64,000 nt of DNA from Chitinilyticum litopenaei DSM 21440. GTDB lineage: Bacteria > Pseudomonadota > Gammaproteobacteria > Burkholderiales > Chitinibacteraceae. Under the pieces are notes generated by a model. That model was not told the origin of the DNA, searched no databases, and worked only from the letters and a program-made list of their open reading frames with translations. Below, piece after piece: positions 58,974 to 64,000 of the stretch; within the stretch, counting starts at the first letter, position 1, and every line of letters begins with the position of its first letter. The translations under genes were made by a program, and so were the position numbers. The stretch spans positions 310,001-374,000 of the forward strand of contig NZ_ATZJ01000001.1 in assembly GCF_000428145.1 (NCBI RefSeq). Reading direction: 5' to 3'.

Positions 58974-59303
58974 ATGCTGCACCAGTTGCTGCTTGATTAC
59001 CTCGTCCCATGCTGCCTGTTCGGCGCGGCCTTTGGCGTGCTGGCGTACTACTACTATCTGAACAAGCTGCACGATGTGGTGCGTGAATGCTATCCCGGCT
59101 TGCTGGAGTATGATCCGCACGATTACCGGGTCAATCTGGACCAGCCTTTCCAGGCTTTGAAGGATGTGCCGCCCATTCTCAAAAGCGGCGTCTGGAGGCA
59201 ATTCCCGGAGCCGTCGCACATCGCCCTGTGCCATAGGGCCCGCATTGCCGACCGCACCTGGATGATCAGTGTCGCGGGCTTGCTGCTGCCCTTTTTCATC
59301 TGA
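58974..59303 (+). CDS. Small membrane protein of unknown function
   Basis: 109 residues: a first membrane helix (LLLDYLVPCCLFGAAFGVLA), a YYYYLNKLHDVVRECYP stretch, a soluble region (HDYRVNLDQPFQALKDVPPI) and a C-terminal helix (WMISVAGLLLPFFI). No family recognised. The start has no strong ribosome site (TTGGAATTGCC before ATG), so it might begin elsewhere. Convergent with ltaE. Confidence 0.55.
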   Translation: MLHQLLLDYLVPCCLFGAAFGVLAYYYYLNKLHDVVRECYPGLLEYDPHDYRVNLDQPFQALKDVPPILKSGVWRQFPEPSHIALCHRARIADRTWMISVAGLLLPFFI

Positions 59304-59314
59304 TCACGGCGGGG

Positions 59315-59378
59315 GTGGATACGGCTGGATGTATTGCCGTGCAGCCCCTTTTTTTTCAGGCTTTTCTCTGTATACCTG
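59315..59378. repeat. GGGTAT-type small hairpin repeat (copy K), weak
   Basis: GGATACGGCTGGATGTATTGCC, GTGCAGCCCCTTTTTTTT and TGTATACCTG keep the family's spacing and T-rich centre, but the stem is poor. It lies between two convergent genes. Confidence 0.4.
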
Positions 59379-59382
59379 TTGT

Positions 59383-60441
59383 TCAGCGCACGCTCGGCGC
59401 TGCCATGGTGTCGATGATCGCCTCGCGCAGCGACTGCAGCAGCGCGTCGACGTCCTCCGCCCGTGTCGCCCACGAGCAGACGAAGCGCGCGCCGTTTTCA
59501 TTGATGAAGCCGTAGAACACCCAGCCCTTCGCCTTCAGCCGCTCCTGCACGCGGCCGTCGATTCTGGCGAACACCGCGTTGGCCTCCACCGGGAACAGCA
59601 GCTCGATGCCCGGAATCTGCCGCAGGCCGTCGGCCAGTCGCGTCGCCATCGCATTGGCGTGCGCGGCGTGCTGCAGCCACACGCCATCTTTCAGCATGCC
59701 CGCCCACGGCGCCGACAGGTAGCGCATTTTGGAGGCCAGCTGCCCGGCCTGCTTGCAGCGGTAGGCAAAATCTTCGGCCAGCGCCGGCTCGAAGAACACG
59801 ATGGCTTCGCCAACCGGCATGCCCTGCTTGGTGCCGCCCAGCGACATCACTTCCACGCCGGCCCGCCAGCTCAGCTCGGCCGGCGAGCAGTTCAGGCTGG
59901 CCAGCGCATTGGCGAAGCGCGCGCCGTCCATGTGCACATGCAGGCCGAGATGCCGGGCGTGCGCGCTGACTTCGCGCAGCTCGGCCGGCGTGTAGACGGT
60001 GCCGCTTTCGGTCGATTGTGTCAGCGTCACCACCTTGGGCTTGGGGTAGTGGATGTCGCTGCGCCGCGCGACCAGGCGGTCGATTTCATTGGCGTCGAGC
60101 TTGCCGTTGGCGCCGCGCCCCAGCAGCAGCTTGGTGCCGTTGGAGAAAAACTCCGGCCCGCCGCACTCGTCGGTTTCCACATGTGCCTGCTCGTGGCAGA
60201 TCACGCTGTGATAGCTCTGGCACAGTGACGCCAGCGCCAGCGAATTGGCCGCCGTGCCGTTGAAAACGAAAAACACCTCGGCCTGCGGGCATTCGAAGGC
60301 CTGGCGGATCGCATCGGCCGCCTGCGCCGTCCAGTCATCCTGGCCGTAGGAGGCCTGGCAGGCATCGTTGGCTGCCAGTAGTGCGGCAAGGGCTTCGGGG
60401 CAGATGCCGGCGGTATTGTCGCTGGCAAAGTCATAACGCAT
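59383..60441 (-). CDS. ltaE: Low-specificity L-threonine aldolase
   Basis: 352 residues from MRYDFASDNTAGICPEALAA. Family motifs: YGQDDWTAQAADAIRQAFEC, FFVFNGTAANSLALASL, LHVHMDGARFANALASLNCS, and the PLP lysine in VMSLGGTKQGMPVGEA. The enzyme cleaves L-threonine or L-allo-threonine to glycine and acetaldehyde and depends on PLP. Start supported by GGAGAAAC upstream. Confidence 0.92.
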   Translation of the reverse strand: MRYDFASDNTAGICPEALAALLAANDACQASYGQDDWTAQAADAIRQAFECPQAEVFFVFNGTAANSLALASLCQSYHSVICHEQAHVETDECGGPEFFSNGTKLLLGRGANGKLDANEIDRLVARRSDIHYPKPKVVTLTQSTESGTVYTPAELREVSAHARHLGLHVHMDGARFANALASLNCSPAELSWRAGVEVMSLGGTKQGMPVGEAIVFFEPALAEDFAYRCKQAGQLASKMRYLSAPWAGMLKDGVWLQHAAHANAMATRLADGLRQIPGIELLFPVEANAVFARIDGRVQERLKAKGWVFYGFINENGARFVCSWATRAEDVDALLQSLREAIIDTMAAPSVR

Positions 60442-60550
60442 GCGTTTCTCCTGTGCAGCCGGGTCGGCCCAATGACACTCATTGCGCATTATAGGGAGCA
60501 ATCAGGCGGCGGCGGATCGGGGGAAACCGCAGTGCGATGACCTTATACTT

Positions 60551-60613
60551 AGGGGTATCTTCCCCTGGCCCTTCATTGAAAAAGGCTAGGGCTGTATGAC
60601 TTTATGGGTATGG
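60551..60613. repeat. GGGTAT-type small hairpin repeat (copy L)
   Basis: GGGGTATCTTCCCCTGGCCCTT and AAAAAGGCTAGGGCTGTATGAC surround CATTGA, ending in TATGGGTATGGG. The right part overlaps the end of the next gene. Confidence 0.5.
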
Positions 60614-60984
60614 GCTTTGCGCCGCCACATGCTGCCGATAATCACGGCGATGGGCAGCAGGGCCGGGCCGCAAGCGCTGGCCAATTGATAAGGCAATCCA
60701 CCTTCGCGCAGCAGCGCCGCGGCCAGTGCGGGGTCAAGCCAGTCCGCCAGCACGGAGTACAAAAATACACCGGACAGCGGCAAGATCAACAGGAGCATGC
60801 CGGGTCGGTAGCGTGCGGCCACGCCGGCCAGCAGAGTTGGTAACAAATTGACGGGTGACAATATGGCAATCGGCAGCACTTTATCGATGACCTCGGCCTG
60901 CGCGCTTGCGGGTAACAGGCTGGCCAGCAGGAATGCCCAGCCATGCCGGGTAACCTGCGGGCGACCAGACTCGGGCCGGATCAC
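60586..60984 (-). CDS. Hypothetical membrane protein
   Basis: 132 residues: an N-terminal polar stretch MIRPESGRPQVTRHG, a signal-like helix WAFLLASLLPASAQAEV and two further hydrophobic segments (VLPIAILSPVNLLPTLLAGV, GMLLLILPLSGVFLYSVLAD). No family recognised. Its ATG overlaps the stop of the upstream gene by four bases, so the two are translated together. Confidence 0.6.
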   Translation of the reverse strand: MIRPESGRPQVTRHGWAFLLASLLPASAQAEVIDKVLPIAILSPVNLLPTLLAGVAARYRPGMLLLILPLSGVFLYSVLADWLDPALAAALLREGGLPYQLASACGPALLPIAVIIGSMWRRKAHTHKVIQP

Positions 60985-61424
60985 AGGCTAACCTGCTGGT
61001 AGCAGACCATTACCGCCCGGAAAAGCAGCAATGCGAGCACGAAGCTGACCAGCGCTGCACCGCGTTTCAGCCAGCCGGAGGGCTCGGGTGGATCGCCAAA
61101 GTCATTGCTTAAACGTTCACCACTCATGAAGCACAAAACCGGCAGCACGATGATGCCAATAAAGGGAATGATCAGATAGCGGCTCCACTTGCCCGGGCAA
61201 TTCAGATCCTGCAAGCGACGCGGCGTGAACCGGTAAAACGCCACGCCGACCGGAATGCCGAATACCCAGAATGCATAGTCCAGCCATTCGCGCGCAAAGT
61301 GGCCGCCAACGATGCCGTATTGCAATAACAAGAGCATGGCGGAACACCATGCAGCCACGGCCAGCGACATGCCGAGCAGAAAACTGGCTGCGCCGATGCG
61401 TCGACAAACTGCTTTGTTTGACAT
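60981..61424 (-). CDS. Hypothetical four-helix membrane protein
   Basis: 147 residues with hydrophobic segments AASFLLGMSLAVAAWCSAML, WLDYAFWVFGIPVGVAFY, YLIIPFIGIIVLPVLCFMSG and GAALVSFVLALLLFRAVMV. A basic motif RFTPRRLQDLNCPGKWSRY lies between the second and third. No family recognised. Coupled to the downstream membrane protein gene (ATGA overlap). Confidence 0.6.
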   Translation of the reverse strand: MSNKAVCRRIGAASFLLGMSLAVAAWCSAMLLLLQYGIVGGHFAREWLDYAFWVFGIPVGVAFYRFTPRRLQDLNCPGKWSRYLIIPFIGIIVLPVLCFMSGERLSNDFGDPPEPSGWLKRGAALVSFVLALLLFRAVMVCYQQVSL

Positions 61425-61497
61425 TTCTGTTTATGACGGCGAAAGAAAACGGGAAGTTTAGCACCGACGCCTTGCTGCTTGCCTGCCTTTGCGGTGA

Positions 61498-61638
61498 CCT
61501 GATTATGTCTCTCCTTCAGAAACCCTTTTTTCGTCATGCCCGCGAAGGCGGGCAACCAGAGCAACGCTTGATTTCACACCGTCATCTGGATTCCCGCGTA
61601 CGCGGGAATGACGATTCTGAAGCAGAGACATAATCAGG
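61498..61638. mobile_element. 141-bp MITE-like element of the GTCATTCCCGCG type
   Basis: Ends CCTGATTATGTCTCTCCTTC and its inverse (61615-61638) match at 23 of 24 positions, the best-preserved ends of this type here. The core holds GTCATGCCCGCGAAGGCGGG and CCCGCGTACGCGGGAATGAC. No protein. The copy at 16811-16942 shares the right end and core. Confidence 0.75.
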
Positions 61639-61696
61639 TGCGGTGATACCAGCAAGAATCTGGCGCGGCTTTGTCACGATGTGGGCCGGAGCAGGC

Positions 61697-62422
61697 TCAG
61701 AAGCGCTCGCCCATGCCGACATAGCGCCACTTGCCCGGCTCCAGCGCGCCCAGGGCAAAGCGGCCGATGCGGATGCGCTTGACGCCGGTGAGTTCCAGCC
61801 CGGCGGCTTCGGCCAGCTCGCCCAGCCAGACCGGGGGCGGATTGCGCAGGACGATGCGCAGCTGCTTGTCGCCCTGGCGGGTGGCCTTGAAGGCGCTCAG
61901 CGGTTTTTCGCGGTGCCGGGCGACATTGTTAAGGCGCTCGATCTGCTCGTTGCTGAGCTCGTCGGCGACCCAGACCAGGTATTCGAGTTCGCAATCCTTG
62001 CCGATGCGCTGCGCCAGGTTCTTGTCCTGCGTCAGGACCAGCAGGCCGGTGGCGGCTTCGGCCAGCGGCACCGGCAGGTGCTGGTTGTCCAGATGGCGGC
62101 GCAGCGGGTAGATGCCGCTGTGGTCATTGGGCGAGTGGCGGGCCTTGGTCAGCAGCGGGCGCGCGCCTTCCAGCCAGTTGTCGCCTTCCACTTCGAAGCC
62201 GGCCGGCTTGTAAATGATGATGGTGACCCGGTCGGGCTGGGCGCGCTGTACTTCGGCGGAGAGCGTCACCTTCTGGCCGGGCTGCACGCGGCTGCCCAGC
62301 TCGTCGACCACGACGCCGTCGACCAGCACGCGGCCGGATTCGATCAGGCGGTCGGCCTCGCTGCGCGAGCAAAGACCGAGTTCGGCCATGTATTTGGATA
62401 AGCGGATGGATTCGGTTGTCAT
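61697..62422 (-). CDS. RsuA/RluF-type pseudouridine synthase, degenerate active site
   Basis: 241 residues from MTTESIRLSKYMAELGLCSR. An S4 domain (residues 8-55) recognises RNA, then the pseudouridine synthase part follows with VTIIIYKPAGFEVE, a segment ATGLLVLTQDKNLAQRIG, and LTGVKRIRIGRFALGALEPG, as in RsuA/RluB/RluE/RluF. The family's catalytic G-R-L-D-x-x-T/S-x-G-L-L-L-L-T motif here reads PLAEAATGLLVLT, with Glu near the position of the catalytic Asp; HLDN lies 13 residues earlier. The protein may not be catalytic, or uses a shifted Asp. Target RNA unknown. Confidence 0.72.
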   Translation of the reverse strand: MTTESIRLSKYMAELGLCSRSEADRLIESGRVLVDGVVVDELGSRVQPGQKVTLSAEVQRAQPDRVTIIIYKPAGFEVEGDNWLEGARPLLTKARHSPNDHSGIYPLRRHLDNQHLPVPLAEAATGLLVLTQDKNLAQRIGKDCELEYLVWVADELSNEQIERLNNVARHREKPLSAFKATRQGDKQLRIVLRNPPPVWLGELAEAAGLELTGVKRIRIGRFALGALEPGKWRYVGMGERF

Positions 62423-62818
62423 GGCGGTCTGGCTGAGGGTTGGGAATGTCACCACGGCGGCCCGCAGTGGCGCAGGATGAACAGGGCCTGATCGCTGGTG
62501 GCGCAGCCGGCTTGTCCATCGTCACCAAGCCCGGGCAAAACCCGGAGCAATCTGGTCTATGCAAAATCAGTGAATGGCAGTTTCGCTGCGTTTTCCGGCC
62601 CTGCCGTAAAAAACGCCCGGGCAGGCGGTGCGCGGCAGCCTGCCAGCAGCGTGATTATACCTCCCGGCAAGGCCAGTGCCGTTCACTTGCGCCGCGATAA
62701 ATGCCAAACCCGATGCATGGGGGCGGGGAAGGCCGGCCGCTGTGCGTGTGGCGTGCCGCCTGGCCAGCTTTTCGGAAGGGTGCTGCTGATCCGGCCGCCA
62801 GGCTCAACCTGCGGCAGG
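62423..62818. other. Intergenic gap, nothing recognised
   Basis: 396 bases between the pseudouridine synthase and the LysR-type gene, both read on the minus strand. Short GC palindromes only (CCCGGGCAAAACCCGG, GGCAGCCTGCC). No small gene with a ribosome site and no member of the repeat families was found. Confidence 0.5.
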
Positions 62819-63748
62819 TCAGCCGTCCGTCCTTGCCGCATGGGCAAAGAGCTGCTGCCTGGCCTGATCGGTAACGGCAATCACGGCCGGATGCCGCAGC
62901 TTGCGCTGTACGGTGATCGCGTAAAACTGTTCCTTGAGCTCACCGATTTCCCCGCGCGCTGCGACCTGGTATTCCGTGGCGATGGTGGCTGCCAGCACGG
63001 TGGGTACGACAAAAAAACCGGCGCCAGCCTTGCCGAAGGCCTTGAGCAGCGCGCCGTCGTCGCATTCCGCCACCACGCGCGGCCGCAGGCGCGAGCGCTC
63101 CAGCCAGGCTTCCAGCCGGGGGCGGATCGCGGCGTCCGGGCCGGGCAGCAGCAGCGGCGCCCCCTGCAGCGCCGCCGGAAAGTCGCCGTCCCAGTTGTGG
63201 CACAGCTCGGCCGTGCCCATCAGCGTCAGCGTGCTTTCGCCCAGCAGGTGATTGAAGCCGCGGATATTGGCGTCCGCCGGCAGCGGGCGGTCGGCGAGTA
63301 CCAGATCAAGCTTGTGCGTGGCGAGATCGCCCAGCAGATTGAGCAGCTGGCCTTCCCGGCAGATCAGCCGCACCGGCTGCGCAGGCTGTTCCAGCTGCAG
63401 GGCCGGGCGCAGCAGCTGGAAGGCCACCGTTTTCGGCACCATGTCGCCGATGCCGACGCGGAATTCCTGGATGGCGCCTTGCGGGCCATGCGCAATTGCA
63501 TCCTGCAGCTCTTCGCCCAGGCTGAACATCTCGTCGGCGTAGCTCTGCACCAGCCGGCCCATGTCGGTGAGCACCAGCTGGCGGCCTTCGCGCCGGAACA
63601 GCGGGTGGCCGATCTGCTCTTCCAGTGTGCGCAGCTGGCCGCTGATGGCCTGCGGCGTCAGGCACAGCCGCTCGCTGGCCCGGATGACACCACCGGATTT
63701 GGCGACAATCCAGAAGTAATGCAAGAGCTTGTAATTGAAGGGCTTCAT
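62819..63748 (-). CDS. nhaR: NhaR-type LysR transcriptional activator
   Basis: 309 residues. The N terminus reads MKPFNYKLLHYFWIVAKSGG, VIRASERLCLTPQAISGQLR, the signature of NhaR within the LysR family; the effector domain continues with VGIGDMVPKTVAFQLLRPAL and GAGFFVVPTVLAATIATEYQ. NhaR activates the Na+/H+ antiporter gene nhaA and osmC in E. coli. Neither is adjacent here, and the divergent gene encodes an HPF-like protein, so the regulated target could differ. Confidence 0.88.
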   Translation of the reverse strand: MKPFNYKLLHYFWIVAKSGGVIRASERLCLTPQAISGQLRTLEEQIGHPLFRREGRQLVLTDMGRLVQSYADEMFSLGEELQDAIAHGPQGAIQEFRVGIGDMVPKTVAFQLLRPALQLEQPAQPVRLICREGQLLNLLGDLATHKLDLVLADRPLPADANIRGFNHLLGESTLTLMGTAELCHNWDGDFPAALQGAPLLLPGPDAAIRPRLEAWLERSRLRPRVVAECDDGALLKAFGKAGAGFFVVPTVLAATIATEYQVAARGEIGELKEQFYAITVQRKLRHPAVIAVTDQARQQLFAHAARTDG

Positions 63749-63862
63749 TATTCAAAAGCTCCAAAAAACTGAATATAGAAACAAGAATATACGAATTTTA
63801 TTTCTCGCGTGACGGCCATACAGTTAGTCCGTAACCCTTAGCCATATGACAAGGAGCTTCCG

Positions 63863-64000
63863 GTGAAAATCGAGATCAAGTGTCAGGATCAGTGCCTGGA
63901 CGCGACGCTGCAGCGACAGATCGTGCGCCAGATCGAGTTCGGCCTCGGGCTGGTTGCCCCGCATGTGCGCAAGGTGACCGTGCGGCTGGCCGCCATCCCC
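63863..64000 (+). CDS. HPF/RaiA-like (ribosome-associated) protein, 5' part
   Basis: GTG start at 63863 preceded by AAGGAG at 63851-63856; the window ends after 46 codons. The visible part reads VKIEIKCQDQCLDATLQRQI, VRQIEFGLGLVAPHVRKVTV, RLAAIP, which has the beta-alpha-beta start of HPF/RaiA ribosome hibernation proteins (family I suspect from the K-I-x-x-K and the V-x-V-R-L-A pattern). With so little sequence the call is tentative. Divergent from the NhaR-type gene. Confidence 0.45.
   Translation, partial: MKIEIKCQDQCLDATLQRQIVRQIEFGLGLVAPHVRKVTVRLAAIP

Overview
This window is GC-rich chromosomal DNA (roughly 62% by eye) with dense gene packing and a clearly proteobacterial gene content. 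The set HemY, FeoABC, IlvB-IlvH-IlvC, L21-L27-ObgE with divergent IspB, YbeY/CorC/Lnt, AceK and the sigma/DUF3619/DUF3106/RDD operon points to a betaproteobacterium. Two secreted proteins with CBM5/12 chitin-binding modules suggest a chitin-associated member of the Neisseriales. That placement is an inference; no rRNA is present to test it.

Layout. 1-8.5 kb: the end of hemY, an AT-rich orphan SUKH-type gene, a CobW-type G3E GTPase translationally coupled to a dihydroorotase and preceded by a 28-bp palindrome (a candidate zinc-starvation module), a CvrA/NhaP2-type antiporter, a putative calcium-binding protein and a decayed AhpD-like gene. 8.5-13.5 kb: an arylsulfatase with a FadL-type porin behind it and a divergent anaerobic sulfatase-maturating enzyme. 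14-20 kb: a methyltransferase, a small membrane protein, a LysR regulator with a palindrome at its start, the feoABC ferrous iron operon and a lipoprotein. 20-31 kb: a repeat-rich gap, a flavoprotein, a serine hydrolase, an acetyltransferase, two tandem chitin-binding paralogues, a GIY-YIG protein, aceK and an ankyrin protein. 31-41 kb: a VOC/GNAT pair, two zinc-ribbon membrane proteins, ybeY, a duplicated periplasmic protein whose second copy is cut off by REP repeats next to a RAYT transposase, a prolyl oligopeptidase and a DUF454 protein. 41-48 kb: corC-lnt-SGNH hydrolase, a potassium channel, and an ECF sigma operon. 48-52 kb: the branched-chain amino acid operon ilvBHC. 52-64 kb: DUF2752, a DUF4190 protein, an AraC regulator, a zinc-ribbon/RDD/pilin-like fusion, tRNA-Pro, ispB, rplU-rpmA-obgE, ltaE, two membrane proteins, a degenerate RsuA-type pseudouridine synthase, an NhaR-type regulator and the start of an HPF-like gene.

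The most unusual signal is in the gaps. At least five families of small palindromic or inverted-repeat elements are scattered through the intergenic DNA: a roughly 50-bp hairpin bounded by GGGTAT/ATACCC (about a dozen copies, mostly near gene 3' ends), a miniature element with TATTGATCCGGCCCTC ends whose core can be a different palindrome, a 283-bp element with 23-bp inverted ends that now supplies the start of a DUF2752 gene, GTCATTCCCGCG-type elements, and the TTTGCGCAC REP units linked to the RAYT. Gene-level observations worth following up are the zinc-ribbon/RDD/pilin fusion, the paired chitin-binding proteins with near-identical modules, the Ser-type sulfatase locus, and the CobW-dihydroorotase pair.
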